Source: Varibaculum timonense_A (GTDB lineage Bacteria > Actinomycetota > Actinomycetes > Actinomycetales > Actinomycetaceae). From it: 64,000 nucleotides of DNA. Where the stretch lies: assembly GCF_027694345.1 (NCBI RefSeq), contig NZ_JAQEVU010000003.1, positions 210,153 to 274,152 on the forward strand, in the 5' to 3' direction. Position 1 is the stretch's first letter. Each line of letters starts with the position of its first letter. The notes below the pieces were generated by a model. The model made no database searches. It had not been told where the DNA came from and saw only the letters and a program-made list of their open reading frames with translations. Positions 17,440-26,926 of this stretch are shown here, piece by piece. The position numbers were made by a program, and so were the translations under genes.

Positions 17440-19068
17440 TTGAAAGAGCAGAACGGCGACGAGCAACGCCCTGAATGGTTCAAAGTGCTAAAACAAATGC
17501 TGGGGGAAGAAGCAGCCGAGGACGCCTACCGTCAGTTGCAAGCGCAAGGACTTGACCCCGAAAAGCTCAGTGGGGGCGCAATGCCGCTGCCTTTCGGGGC
17601 TTCCGGCTCCCTTTTTTCCAGTCAGCTAAAACAGTTTTTTACCCCTTCCGAGGACGCGGTTAATTGGCAAGCTGCTACCGAGGTTGCTTCCTCGCGGCTA
17701 CCGCAATCTGCACCTACCAGTGCCGCCCAGGCGCAAAAGATTCGCAATCAGCTAGCAGTTGCCGACCTGTGGCTTGACGCGGTTACTACTTTGACTCCTA
17801 CCGGCAGTGACCGGGTGGCGTGGACACCTCGGGAATGGATTAACGCTACCCTACCCGCCTGGCAGCGCCTGAGTGAACCGGTGATTGCTAACGTGGTGCG
17901 AGCTTTTACTGAGGCTATTGCCCAGCAGTTTGACCGGCAAGGAATAGACCGCGAAGAGATGAAAGCCTCGGCAGCAATCCCGGGGATTGGCCAGATTCTA
18001 GGCCCAATGGATCCGGATGCATTACTAAAGAACTTGGCTGCGGGATTGTTTGCTGTCCAGATTGGTCAAGCTATGGGGCAGATTGCCCAAGAGGCTTTTG
18101 GCTCAACCGATATCGGCATCCCCCTGGCTAAAGAACGAATTATGGGGCTAGTTCCGGTTAATATACAGCAGTTTTCAAATGACTTAGATATTAGTGATGA
18201 AGAAATTGGACAGTATATTGCGGTTAGGGAGGCGGCTCATGCCCGACTTTTCCATTCTGTCCCCTGGTTGCGTCATAAGCTATCCCAGCTGATTTCCCGG
18301 TATGCACAAGAGATACGGATTGACCCGGAGGCTATTGATAGGTCGGTTAGGGATTTGCAAGATCGTCTGCAAGAGCAGCTGGGCGATACCCAAGGCGCTA
18401 TTGGTTTGCCCATTGGAGGGATTAATCCCGCCGGTTTTAGCTCTACCCTGCCCGCCGATATTTTTGCGGCGGAAGAGACGGAGCGGCAGCGTCAAGCTAT
18501 GGAGGATTTGCAGACCCTACTGGCGTTGATTGAGGGATGGGTGGATGAGGTTTCTACCAGAGCCTGTATGCCGAACCTGGAACATGTGATACAGCTAAGA
18601 GAGCTTATGCGCCGGCGTAGAGCCACCACTTCCCCTATCGAAACCGTATTGAAACCTCTGATAGGGATGGAGTTACGCCCCAAGTATTCACGTCAAGCAG
18701 CAAATCTTTGGGCGCTTTTACTCACCCAGCGGGGAATGAAAGAACGAGATCAGCTTTGGTCTCATCCGGATATGATTCCCACTTTGGAAGATTTGACTGA
18801 CCCGGAAAATTTTGTGAATAAAAGCGACAAAGAATCAGAAAAAGACCAAGTTGATCAGGATTTAGATTCTCTGCTTTCCGGTACTTTGGGTTGGGCGCAA
18901 GGATTGACCCCGCAAGTGGACTCGCAGGGAGACCAGTTAGTGGGATTTTCTCCTAAGGACGGGCCGACTGATAATACGCAAAGTTCTGTTGAGGACGATT
19001 GGGGTAAATCAAATGGAGACTACGGCTTGGGTGGAAACGATTTACCACCCGACACTCCCGGTAAATAG
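17440..19068 (+). CDS. DUF2342 zinc-dependent metalloprotease-like protein
   Basis: A 542-residue actinobacterial protein of the DUF2342 / F420-biosynthesis-associated family. The start is TTG 17440, preceded by a G-rich site (ACGGGGGGT). The metallopeptidase-like motif R-E-A-A-H-A-R-L-F-H is near residue 266, followed by W-L-R-H-K-L. The C-terminal 80 residues are acidic and low complexity (D-K-E-S-E-K-D-Q-V). Protease activity is assumed from the family and not demonstrated. It is divergent from the Lon-like protease gene, an arrangement kept in many actinobacteria. Confidence 0.8.
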   Translation: MKEQNGDEQRPEWFKVLKQMLGEEAAEDAYRQLQAQGLDPEKLSGGAMPLPFGASGSLFSSQLKQFFTPSEDAVNWQAATEVASSRLPQSAPTSAAQAQKIRNQLAVADLWLDAVTTLTPTGSDRVAWTPREWINATLPAWQRLSEPVIANVVRAFTEAIAQQFDRQGIDREEMKASAAIPGIGQILGPMDPDALLKNLAAGLFAVQIGQAMGQIAQEAFGSTDIGIPLAKERIMGLVPVNIQQFSNDLDISDEEIGQYIAVREAAHARLFHSVPWLRHKLSQLISRYAQEIRIDPEAIDRSVRDLQDRLQEQLGDTQGAIGLPIGGINPAGFSSTLPADIFAAEETERQRQAMEDLQTLLALIEGWVDEVSTRACMPNLEHVIQLRELMRRRRATTSPIETVLKPLIGMELRPKYSRQAANLWALLLTQRGMKERDQLWSHPDMIPTLEDLTDPENFVNKSDKESEKDQVDQDLDSLLSGTLGWAQGLTPQVDSQGDQLVGFSPKDGPTDNTQSSVEDDWGKSNGDYGLGGNDLPPDTPGK

Positions 19069-19141
19069 AGTTTAAATAATAGTTATCCACAGATTTAAAG
19101 TTGCTCTAGCCTCGCAGTTTCAATCTTGAAATGCTTAAGCC

Positions 19142-20083
19142 ATGCGGTTGATTAATGGATCGGTGATGCTTTTACGTGCCGATGGAAAAGCACAATTTGG
19201 AACTGGGGAACGTAACGGTTTCCTGGTTAAGGGGCTAACTCCTGCCCATATCGCCATTCTAAAATGGCTGTTTGAAAAACAAGCTTGGTATAACTCTCAT
19301 TTAGAGCGACGTTTCCCAGAAAACAAGAAAGAAGTAAACGAAATCTTGCGCTTACTGGCAGATGGAGGTCTGACTGCCAAACATCAGGTTCCCGATGGGG
19401 ACTGTGCTTGCGCATTCCATCTATATGGCTCTGATGAATTAGTTAAGGCGCGTAAACGCTCACTGGTGGGAATCAGCGGTCTTGGTCCATTGGGGATTAC
19501 CCTAGCTCGCAAGTTGGTATCTTGCGGAATTGATTCTTTAATCCTGCGCGATTCTTCTCCGGTAAAAACTCGCGATTTATGCGTCTATAGAGACAACTAT
19601 TTAGGGGCTATGCGTCAAGATGTTGCTCCTTTGATACTGGGAGTCAATAAGCAGCTTGCTAACCGCCCAGTCACTTTAGAAATAGCAATCTGTTCTTATC
19701 TAACCAATCCCGCCTGGGCAAAAACCTGTATCCGCAGCTCAATCCCCCATTTGCCTATTATTAAACGCGAAACCGAGATAGAAGTCGGTCCGCTTTTTAT
19801 CCCCGGCAGAACCTGTTGCTTGCACTGTCAGCACTTAGCGAAGCGGGAAATAGACCCGGAGTGGCCACTATTAGCATCCCAACTTGCGAGCGCCGAACCG
19901 GTAATGGCAGATACTTCCCTAGCTGAATACGCGAGCGCCTTTGCCACGCGAGAAATCCTGAACTACCTATCTGGTCTACCAATCTCGCTGGTGGGAGCCT
20001 CTTGGGTTTTCAATCCTGCCGATCCGCTTCCCCAAGTGAGGAAATGGTATCCCCACCCCAAATGCGGGTGCGTAAAATCCTAG
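19142..20083 (+). CDS. ThiF/E1-like adenylyltransferase-fold protein
   Basis: A 313-residue protein with an N-terminal winged-helix-like part (1-95) and a Rossmann nucleotide-binding domain whose glycine motif is V-G-I-S-G-L-G-P-L-G (about residue 108), like the ATP-binding part of E1/ThiF/MoeB enzymes. A C-x-x-C-Q-H segment (CCLHCQH, near 224) resembles half of the usual zinc site; C-G-C near the end could supply the rest. The classical adenylating arginine is not clearly placed. No ubiquitin-like partner is adjacent. It converges with uvrD2 with a 4-base overlap. Function is not established. Confidence 0.6.
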   Translation: MRLINGSVMLLRADGKAQFGTGERNGFLVKGLTPAHIAILKWLFEKQAWYNSHLERRFPENKKEVNEILRLLADGGLTAKHQVPDGDCACAFHLYGSDELVKARKRSLVGISGLGPLGITLARKLVSCGIDSLILRDSSPVKTRDLCVYRDNYLGAMRQDVAPLILGVNKQLANRPVTLEIAICSYLTNPAWAKTCIRSSIPHLPIIKRETEIEVGPLFIPGRTCCLHCQHLAKREIDPEWPLLASQLASAEPVMADTSLAEYASAFATREILNYLSGLPISLVGASWVFNPADPLPQVRKWYPHPKCGCVKS

Positions 20084-22122
20084 TCTTTCAAATCCTCCAG
20101 GTTACAGGCGGCAACCTGGTCTGGATCTGCGCCGCGCACAACTTTTAGAATCGCGGCTCCAAACTTATCTAACTTTACAGGACCGATTCCTCTCAGCAAT
20201 GCCAGTTGCTTGAGGGTTTGAGGTTTAACGGTAGCAATATCTCTAAGGGTAGTGTCTGAAAGTACCGTATATGCCGGTTTTTCGAGCGAACTGGCGAGCA
20301 GCAACCTCCATTGTCTAAGGCGCTCAAACAATTCCCGCTCCTGGTGACTCGCCTGGTTTAGAAAATTTTTAGTCCTCGCGCGTTTGACCGGGGCAGGAGA
20401 GGTTTTTACCCCTTCTTCTTTTGGCCAAACTGGCGAAAAGAACCGGGAGCAAGTTCGGCTAACTTTCCGATCTAGGCTACGTTTCTTGGCGTAACTGATG
20501 AAAAGCTCATCTCGCGCCCTAGTAACCGCCACATAGGCTAGGCGGCGCTCTTCTGCTAACTCTTTGACCGTTTTTGCCTGGGTGATTGGCACTAACCCCT
20601 CACTAACGCCAGCCAGGAAAACCGTGTTCCATTCCAAGCCTTTAGCGGAGTGAATAGAAGCTAAAGTAACCCCTCCTCCGGCCGGATCTAGTTGCGCATT
20701 GGCCAGTTCTTGCCATTCCTGCAGGAGCGAAGCGAGGGTTAAACCGGCCGCCTCTCGCAACTGCGCTTGCGCTACCAGGGTATTTAGAGCTTCCCAACGT
20801 TCTAATACCGCCCCTTGGGTATCGGGAGCTTTATTTGACCACCCCAGAGGACGAGCTAGTTCCGCTATGATTTCTCCGATGTTTCCTTTGGCTCCGCGGC
20901 GGGCTATCATACTTGCCTGCTGCATTAGAGAAGCAATTTCGGGCCGAGTGAAGAAACCTTCGGCTCCGCGCACACAATACTTGATATTTTCTCTCGCTAA
21001 AGCGGCTTCAAACAGGCTGGACTGGGCATTAGTACGAAACAAGATAGCAATCTGGCTGGTATAAGCGCCCTCGTTTATTCGCTCTTTAATCAGTTTCGCA
21101 ATAGCATACGCCTCAGCTTCATCATCGGGATATACCTCATAGCGCACCGCTTTGCCTGATTCGCGCATGGAAGTTAGCCTTACTGCCTGGCTATTAGTCT
21201 CTTTATCACGCGAAACCACTCCATTAGCTAAGGAAACTATTTGAGGAGTGGAACGATAATCACGCGAAAGGGTAACGGTTTTAGCTCCCGGATATTCGCT
21301 CGCAAATCTCACTAGATAGTCAGGACTAGCACCGGCGAAAGAATAAATGGTTTGCGCCGCGTCCCCGACCACGCATAAATCCCGGTTTCTTTCCCCTAAC
21401 CATAAGTCCAGTAAATGCTTTTGTAGCGGAGAAATATCTTGATATTCATCAACTATAAAAAACCGGTATTGCCGGCGAATCTGAGCCGCAATATCGGCTC
21501 TTTCCTCAATCATGCCACAGGTCAAAGCCAGTACATCTTCAAAATCAATAACTGAGCGTTCCCTTTTAACTTCCGCATATAAACGCAAAATATCGCTCAT
21601 ATCATAGGTCGATATTCCCGCCGGTGGCTGCACTCCTGTCTGTTTCACCCATTTTTCATATTCGCTGGGCTGAACCATAGACACTGCCGCCATCTCTATT
21701 GCCGCCGAATAGTCGCGCAGTGCGGCTCTATCATGGGGTAAACCTAAGCGGGAAGCTACCGCCTTTACCAGGGAAGATTTATATTCCATGATTTTCGGCA
21801 ACTGTCCCCCAACAGCGGTGGGCCAAAAATATTTAAGCTGCCTAAGCGCGGCCGAATGAAAGGTTCTAGCCTGCACGCCCTCAACCCCCAAAGAACGCAA
21901 CCGACTGCGCATTTGGGCAGCCGCCCGGGTAGTGAAAGTAACCGCGAGCACCGAGTAAGGGTCATAGACCCCGCTTTCTACCCCATAGGCTATGCGGTAG
22001 GTGATTGCCCGGGTTTTACCGGTACCCGCCCCAGCTCTGATGCATACTGGACCGCGCAAAGCCCGAGCGGCACTCGCCTGGTCAGGGTCTAGATGTTTTA
22101 GTAGTTCTTCTGCCGGTTGCAC
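20080..22122 (-). CDS. uvrD2: UvrD2-like superfamily 1 DNA helicase
   Basis: A 680-residue 3'-5' SF1A helicase for DNA repair. Walker A I-R-A-G-A-G-T-G-K-T is near residue 31, Walker B F-I-V-D-E-Y-Q-D near 226, the motif III region V-V-G-D-A-A-Q-T-I-Y follows, and V-A-V-T-R-A-R-D is motif VI. The C-terminal HRDC domain (about 590-670) is typical of the actinobacterial UvrD2 branch. The four-cysteine motif seen in mycobacterial UvrD2 is not obvious. It ends 10 bases upstream of nothing else on its strand and is followed by the ThiF-like gene tail to tail. Confidence 0.9.
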   Translation of the reverse strand: MQPAEELLKHLDPDQASAARALRGPVCIRAGAGTGKTRAITYRIAYGVESGVYDPYSVLAVTFTTRAAAQMRSRLRSLGVEGVQARTFHSAALRQLKYFWPTAVGGQLPKIMEYKSSLVKAVASRLGLPHDRAALRDYSAAIEMAAVSMVQPSEYEKWVKQTGVQPPAGISTYDMSDILRLYAEVKRERSVIDFEDVLALTCGMIEERADIAAQIRRQYRFFIVDEYQDISPLQKHLLDLWLGERNRDLCVVGDAAQTIYSFAGASPDYLVRFASEYPGAKTVTLSRDYRSTPQIVSLANGVVSRDKETNSQAVRLTSMRESGKAVRYEVYPDDEAEAYAIAKLIKERINEGAYTSQIAILFRTNAQSSLFEAALARENIKYCVRGAEGFFTRPEIASLMQQASMIARRGAKGNIGEIIAELARPLGWSNKAPDTQGAVLERWEALNTLVAQAQLREAAGLTLASLLQEWQELANAQLDPAGGGVTLASIHSAKGLEWNTVFLAGVSEGLVPITQAKTVKELAEERRLAYVAVTRARDELFISYAKKRSLDRKVSRTCSRFFSPVWPKEEGVKTSPAPVKRARTKNFLNQASHQERELFERLRQWRLLLASSLEKPAYTVLSDTTLRDIATVKPQTLKQLALLRGIGPVKLDKFGAAILKVVRGADPDQVAACNLEDLKD

Positions 22123-22131
22123 GTATTTTCC

Positions 22132-23151
22132 TTAAAGATAACGGGTATCAGGGCGAACAATTGTCTGACCTAACCAATCTTCAATCAGGTTCGAGGCAAT
22201 ACTTGCCGGACCGGGAGGACTAATTTCTTTTCCTGCAACTAACTGTTTAAATTCGGCGCGAGAAACCCACATAGCGCGATCTATTTCGGTGTAATCCAAG
22301 ATGAAATAGGGCGTGCGGGCGCGAGCAGAAAAGCCCAGCATTAGTGAGTGAGGATACGGCCAAGGCTGGGAGGTGAGATAACGAATATCATCAACTTCTA
22401 GACCTACTTCTTCTGCACTTTCGCGACGTACCGCTGCTTCTGGGGATTCCCCTACCTCTACGTATCCGGCAATTATTGAATAAAAATCACTGCTCCAAGC
22501 GGTGTTATGGGCAAGGAGGAGGCGGTCGCTATCATCTCGAATCGCGACAATGATAGAGGGATCTTGGCGCGGATAACTGATGAAAGCACAGTCAGGACAG
22601 TGCATTTCCCAGCCCCCAGCCTCGACGGTTAAACTTGCGCCACAGCGAGAACAAAAGCTCGTATAGGAATGCCAAACCGATAGGCAAACCGCGTGCGCAG
22701 CGATTGCCGCGTCCTCTGCAACTAAAAATGCACCCACTTGACGCAGCGGCATTAGTTTTAAGGAGCTGGTGGTATATTCCGCGATTCGGCTCAGCTGCGC
22801 ATCAGTAATAAACAAGACCACGCGAGAAGTTGCGCCGTTGCGCCCTAAATACCAGGCTTTACCCTGGTTAAAACGCTCATCCCAGGACTGAATCTGCCCT
22901 AATATTTCGCGTTCTTCACTTCCAAGACGATGCAAATAGCCCGATCCTAAAGGCGCATCTATATGGGAGCGACTAGCCGGTATTCCCTGAGCGGCACTCA
23001 CTCCTTTAGGTATTTCCATCAACACCCGACGTTTATCTGATACTGCAAAAACCTCGGTGGTTCCCTCCCGTAACAAACTGGGAACGTGCACGAATTGGCG
23101 ACATCCGGTATCCAGATCAATAAAGGAACGTGACAGAGCGGGAGTATTCAT
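22132..23151 (-). CDS. nudC: NAD+ diphosphatase (Nudix)
   Basis: A 339-residue enzyme that hydrolyses NAD(H) to NMN(H) and AMP and can decap NAD-RNA. It has the NudC layout: N-terminal domain (1-140), a zinc ribbon C-S-R-C-G ... C-P-D-C (about 167-192), then the Nudix box G-E-S-P-E-A-A-V-R-R-E-S-A-E-E-V-G with preceding G-Y-V-E-V, near residues 235-258, and the S-Q-P-W-P-Y-P-H-S-L-M specificity motif close behind, which is diagnostic for NudC. It lies 9 bases upstream of uvrD2 on the same strand. Confidence 0.93.
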   Translation of the reverse strand: MNTPALSRSFIDLDTGCRQFVHVPSLLREGTTEVFAVSDKRRVLMEIPKGVSAAQGIPASRSHIDAPLGSGYLHRLGSEEREILGQIQSWDERFNQGKAWYLGRNGATSRVVLFITDAQLSRIAEYTTSSLKLMPLRQVGAFLVAEDAAIAAHAVCLSVWHSYTSFCSRCGASLTVEAGGWEMHCPDCAFISYPRQDPSIIVAIRDDSDRLLLAHNTAWSSDFYSIIAGYVEVGESPEAAVRRESAEEVGLEVDDIRYLTSQPWPYPHSLMLGFSARARTPYFILDYTEIDRAMWVSRAEFKQLVAGKEISPPGPASIASNLIEDWLGQTIVRPDTRYL

Positions 23152-23245
23152 ATCTTCTAACCTAACTGTTTTCCCGCTTTAAGGCATCAGCAAGCGGTTT
23201 GCGGTAATTCAAAAATGCAGACAAGGTGAGCTATTTGACTAAGCA

Positions 23246-24016
23246 ATGCTAGAAAAAAGCTCTCCACGTATAATCGGCAAGGTGAGTAGTGAAAAGTTTA
23301 CCCGCGCCGATGGGCGCGCTTTTAACCAGATGCGACCGTTAAAAATTACCCGAGGATGGGCAAAGCAAGCTGAAGGCTCGGTGCTTATCGACTGCGGAAA
23401 TACCCGAGTTCTATGTAACGCATCCCTAACCCAAGGAGTACCGCGGTGGCGGCAAGATAGCGGTCTCGGTTGGGTGACTGCCGAGTACGCAATGCTTCCT
23501 CGCGCCACCGCTACGCGTTCTGGACGCGAATCGGTACGGGGAAAAATTGGGGGACGCACCCATGAAATCTCTCGGCTGATTGGACGTTCGCTACGAGCTG
23601 TGGTCGATATGAGCGCCCTAGGAGAAAACACGATTGTGCTGGACTGTGACGTGCTTAGCGCGGACGGCGGCACTCGCACTACCTCCATTACCGGTGCTTA
23701 TGTGGCGCTTGCAGATGCGATTAAGGTGGGACAAGAAAAGGGATGGATACGTCCGGGCAAGGTGCTATCAGATTCACTATGCGCGGTTTCAGTCGGTTTC
23801 ATAGAGGGACATCCCCTGCTGGATTTACCTTATGAAGAGGATTCGCGCGCAGATGTTGATATGAACATTGTGGCTACCGGCTGCGGAAAACTGATAGAGA
23901 TTCAAGGAACGGCCGAAGGGGAACCTTTTGACCGTTCACAGTTGAATCAGCTTCTTGACCTAGCCGGTCAAGGAATCGAGCAGATTTCCGAACTACAAGC
24001 AAAGGTGCTGGCATGA
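23246..24016 (+). CDS. rph: Ribonuclease PH
   Basis: A 256-residue phosphorolytic 3'-5' exoribonuclease for tRNA 3' maturation. Family motifs: R-A-D-G-R near the start, G-S-V-L-I-D-C-G-N-T, R-G-K-I-G-G-R-T-H-E-I-S-R-L-I-G-R-S-L-R (read in two parts), D-C-D-V-L-S-A-D-G-G-T-R-T, and E-I-Q-G-T-A-E-G-E-P-F near the end. The start is uncertain: ATG 23246 has a weak RBS, and a GTG at 23282 in the same frame would give a start nearer to the usual family length. It overlaps rdgB by 4 bases. Confidence 0.93.
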   Translation: MLEKSSPRIIGKVSSEKFTRADGRAFNQMRPLKITRGWAKQAEGSVLIDCGNTRVLCNASLTQGVPRWRQDSGLGWVTAEYAMLPRATATRSGRESVRGKIGGRTHEISRLIGRSLRAVVDMSALGENTIVLDCDVLSADGGTRTTSITGAYVALADAIKVGQEKGWIRPGKVLSDSLCAVSVGFIEGHPLLDLPYEEDSRADVDMNIVATGCGKLIEIQGTAEGEPFDRSQLNQLLDLAGQGIEQISELQAKVLA

Positions 24017-24672
24017 ATATTCCCAGCTCTGCCCGTCTAGTGCTAGCTACCCATAACCCCCATAAAGTTAGGGAATTAGCAGATATTCTTTCCCCCCTAA
24101 TCCCCGGCTTCTCCTCAGATATGGTTGTGGGAGCCGCTGGACTCGGGATAGCGGAACCGGTCGAGGACGGAGTGAGCTTCACCGAGAACGCTCTGATTAA
24201 AGCGAGAGCCGCAAGCGCAGCTACCGGTTTGCCGGCAGTGACCGATGACTCGGGGATTTGTGTAGATATTATGGGAGGTGCTCCCGGTATTTTTTCAGCG
24301 CGTTGGTGCGGTCACCACGGAGATGACCAAGCTAACTTGCAGCTACTCCTTGACCAAATGGCAGATGTTCCAGATGCGCAGCGAACAGCTAGCTTTGTTT
24401 CAGCAGCAGTTTTATGCTGCCCTGGTGGTCTAGAACGCCACTGCTTAGGGAAAATGAGCGGACGTTTAATTCGCACCCCGCAAGGTGAGGGAGGGTTCGG
24501 ATACGACCCTATCTTTGTGGCAGATGGTCAAGATTGCACTAACTCTGAGCTAAGCGCCGGGCAAAAAAACGCCTTAAGCCACCGGGGAAAAGCCTTCCGC
24601 GCCCTCGCTCCAGCTATCGCGGCCGCCCTTGAACTCGGAGGAAATCTCACCCCAGCTCAGGCTAGACCCTAA
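24013..24672 (+). CDS. rdgB: XTP/dITP diphosphatase
   Basis: A 219-residue Ham1/RdgB enzyme that removes non-canonical purine triphosphates (XTP, dITP, ITP). Motifs: L-A-T-H-N-P-H-K-V-R-E-L near the N-terminus, S-F-T-E-N-A-L-I-K-A-R-A, V-T-D-D-S-G-I-C-V-D, G-F-G-Y-D-P-I-F and K-N-A-L-S-H-R-G-K-A. It overlaps rph (ATGA), the classical pairing. In other actinobacteria rph-rdgB run in the same direction as murI and the MBL gene; here they converge with them. Confidence 0.95.
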   Translation: MNIPSSARLVLATHNPHKVRELADILSPLIPGFSSDMVVGAAGLGIAEPVEDGVSFTENALIKARAASAATGLPAVTDDSGICVDIMGGAPGIFSARWCGHHGDDQANLQLLLDQMADVPDAQRTASFVSAAVLCCPGGLERHCLGKMSGRLIRTPQGEGGFGYDPIFVADGQDCTNSELSAGQKNALSHRGKAFRALAPAIAAALELGGNLTPAQARP

Positions 24673-24716
24673 CAGACCCCAAGTTAGAGTCCAAGAGTCC
24701 AAGAGTCCAGCAGAGA

Positions 24717-25502
24717 TTAAAGCTCAAAGCGCATCCCCGGACGGGCTATTTCTAACTCGCCCCGCCAAGTAGTCTCAGCTTCTCGGCGGGCAACATCGCG
24801 ATCAGTCCAGGGCTGAATATGGGTTAAAACCAGTTTCTTAGTACCAGAATTCTGGGCTACCCTACCGGCACGTTCGCCCGACATATGAATTCCTCGCACC
24901 TCGTCCTCACTGGTAAAACCACATTCAGAGAGGAATAAATCCGAGTTGGCAGCAGCCTGTACCAAAGTATCGCATTCGTCGGAATCGCCGGAATAGGTAA
25001 AAATCGCATCCCCGTCTTTACCCGGTCCTTTCACACGGAACGCGAAAGCCGGTACTGAATGCCAAGAGGCAAAAGGGGTAATTTCCAAGGGACCAACGTT
25101 AAAGACTCTCCCCTGTTTTAACTGGTGGAACTGAAACTCGCCACTAAAGTCATCGCGCGGGCTAAAACCATCTAGTCCCCTGACGCGATCTTTTACCCCT
25201 TTCGGGGCATAAACCGGAATCGGCCCGAGCGCACCGCGCGGGTGCCAACGCCGATGAACCTGCATAGAAACAATATCTGAACAATGATCCGCGTGTAGGT
25301 GCGAAAGCACGAGGGCATCAAGTTTGGTCGGGTCAGTATAGTTCCAAAGCTGCCCGAAAGACCCCGGCCCTAAATCAAAGACCACCGAATAGGTGTGCGG
25401 AACCCCTAATGCGTCCTTACCTTGCGCTTGCAGTAGATAACACGAGGCAGGCGAGGCCGGCCCCGACATAGATCCAGTTACTCCTATGATGGTTAAAATC
25501 AT
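24717..25502 (-). CDS. MBL-fold metallohydrolase (RNase Z-like)
   Basis: A 261-residue metallo-beta-lactamase-fold hydrolase. The metal-binding motif is L-S-H-L-H-A-D-H-C (about residues 67-75), with later ligands in F-A-S-W-H-S, Y-S-G-D-S-D-E-C-D and a terminal T-H-I-Q-P-W. It belongs to the group that follows murI in actinobacteria and may process RNA or act on cyclic nucleotides; the mycobacterial relative has been linked to cyclic-nucleotide breakdown. Start lies 2 bases after the murI stop, so they are co-transcribed. Confidence 0.8.
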   Translation of the reverse strand: MILTIIGVTGSMSGPASPASCYLLQAQGKDALGVPHTYSVVFDLGPGSFGQLWNYTDPTKLDALVLSHLHADHCSDIVSMQVHRRWHPRGALGPIPVYAPKGVKDRVRGLDGFSPRDDFSGEFQFHQLKQGRVFNVGPLEITPFASWHSVPAFAFRVKGPGKDGDAIFTYSGDSDECDTLVQAAANSDLFLSECGFTSEDEVRGIHMSGERAGRVAQNSGTKKLVLTHIQPWTDRDVARREAETTWRGELEIARPGMRFEL

Positions 25503-25504
25503 TA

Positions 25505-26317
25505 TTAGTCGATTTTCTCCTGCTTTATTCCATTAAAGTTCGCCCCCATAATCCGAGATGCGAGAGCGGCGAAGCTGTCTTTAGTTTCAGTACAAATAAA
25601 CTGGTGATTGGCTTTTTGAGTGCCGAAAGGATGCAGCATTTTTCCCTCCAAAAGTTCGCTATAAACCTTTCTGGCCACCGCCGACGAGGAGGAAATCAGG
25701 GACACGTTTTCACCCATAAAATAAGAAATCGGTCCTTCTAGCAGCGGATAGTGAGTGCAACCGAGAACTAAAGTATCAACCCCTGCCTGTTTCAGTGGAG
25801 TTAGATATTCCTCGGTGACATCAAAAAGCTCTTGAGAAGCGGTAATACCTTCCTCGGCGAACTCTACGAAACGCGGACAGGCCTGGGTAAAAACTTCCGC
25901 CCCCATTCCAGATAGTTTACGCTGGTAAACCCCGGATTCTATCGTAGCTCTGGTGCCAATTACCCCGATTTTGCCGTTGCGCGAACGGGTGAGTGCTTGT
26001 TCAACCGCCGGTTGCACCACTTCTACTACCGGAATCCCTTGTTCATCCTGATAGCGCTGACGCGCTTGATCTAACACCGCACACGAGGCAGTATTACAGG
26101 CTATCACCAGCATTTTCACACCCGAATCAACCAGGGAATCCATGATTGAAAGACAATAGTGGCGTACGGTTTCTAAATCCTTTTCCCCATAGGGGGTGTG
26201 CGCCGTATCGCCCACATAACGGATTTCTTCTCGGGGTAACACATCTAGCACCGTGCGTGCGACCGTAAGACCCCCTACCCCAGAGTCGAAAATACCGATA
26301 GCCGATTCATTAGTCAC
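25505..26317 (-). CDS. murI: Glutamate racemase
   Basis: A 270-residue cofactor-independent racemase giving D-glutamate for peptidoglycan. The catalytic cysteines are in V-I-A-C-N-T-A-S (about residue 74) and L-G-C-T-H-Y-P-L (about residue 187), with the substrate loop G-I-F-D-S-G-V-G-G-L-T at the N-terminus. Both are intact. It lies between DUF2017 and the MBL gene in the conserved actinobacterial clpS operon. Confidence 0.95.
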   Translation of the reverse strand: MTNESAIGIFDSGVGGLTVARTVLDVLPREEIRYVGDTAHTPYGEKDLETVRHYCLSIMDSLVDSGVKMLVIACNTASCAVLDQARQRYQDEQGIPVVEVVQPAVEQALTRSRNGKIGVIGTRATIESGVYQRKLSGMGAEVFTQACPRFVEFAEEGITASQELFDVTEEYLTPLKQAGVDTLVLGCTHYPLLEGPISYFMGENVSLISSSSAVARKVYSELLEGKMLHPFGTQKANHQFICTETKDSFAALASRIMGANFNGIKQEKID

Positions 26318-26326
26318 AAAAACAGC

Positions 26327-26926
26327 CTAACTAGGCTGCGGCCAGCAATCTATCGCCTGTAACAGTGAATCTTGCCACCCAGAAAGCCATTCGTAAAAGG
26401 AAGAGACCAGAACTTCCTCAAATTTTTCATTACTGGATTGCGGTTTCACCTGTGAAGATACTTGTTTTTCTGGCAAAGGGTTATCACCGCGTTCCTCGGG
26501 ATATAACTTGCCAGATATGGCAAGACGCACATCATTTACTCCGCTTAACCAATCCCATTCCTGCCCACTTTTTATTAACAACGAGTTTTCGCACTGCTTT
26601 GCGAGCAGACCATAGAGAAAATCTAGCCTTTCAGCTTTCTGAATGCGTAGCTGCGAATCGGTCAAATCCCGCATTGCCTGTGCGGTTCTTTGATCATTAG
26701 CCCCCGGAGGAAGTAAGCGATCCAAAGAAGCATTCTCTAAATGAATATCCTTAGCCTCTGCCTCCGTCTCTGCCTCGGGATTCTCGAGGATGGTGGTGAT
26801 TTCAAAAGGTAAAACCGGAGGATCAAGCAAGGTTCTGACTTCAGAAATAGCTTTTAAGAACAGGTGACGCTCAACTTCCCCCAGTGAGCATTCCCATCCT
26901 CCCGGCACTGGGCGGAAAGCGTTCAT
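26327..26926 (-). CDS. DUF2017 family protein
   Basis: A 199-residue protein of unknown function that follows clpS in actinobacteria. An N-terminal beta-strand piece (F-R-P-V-P-G-G-W-E-C-S-L-G-E-V-E) leads into a helical core with L-R-I-Q-K-A-E-R-L-D and V-N-D-V-R-L-A-I, which is the part kept in the family. Overlap of 4 bases with clpS shows coupling. A role as partner or regulator of ClpS-mediated degradation is only an inference from gene order. Confidence 0.8.
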   Translation of the reverse strand: MNAFRPVPGGWECSLGEVERHLFLKAISEVRTLLDPPVLPFEITTILENPEAETEAEAKDIHLENASLDRLLPPGANDQRTAQAMRDLTDSQLRIQKAERLDFLYGLLAKQCENSLLIKSGQEWDWLSGVNDVRLAISGKLYPEERGDNPLPEKQVSSQVKPQSSNEKFEEVLVSSFYEWLSGWQDSLLQAIDCWPQPS

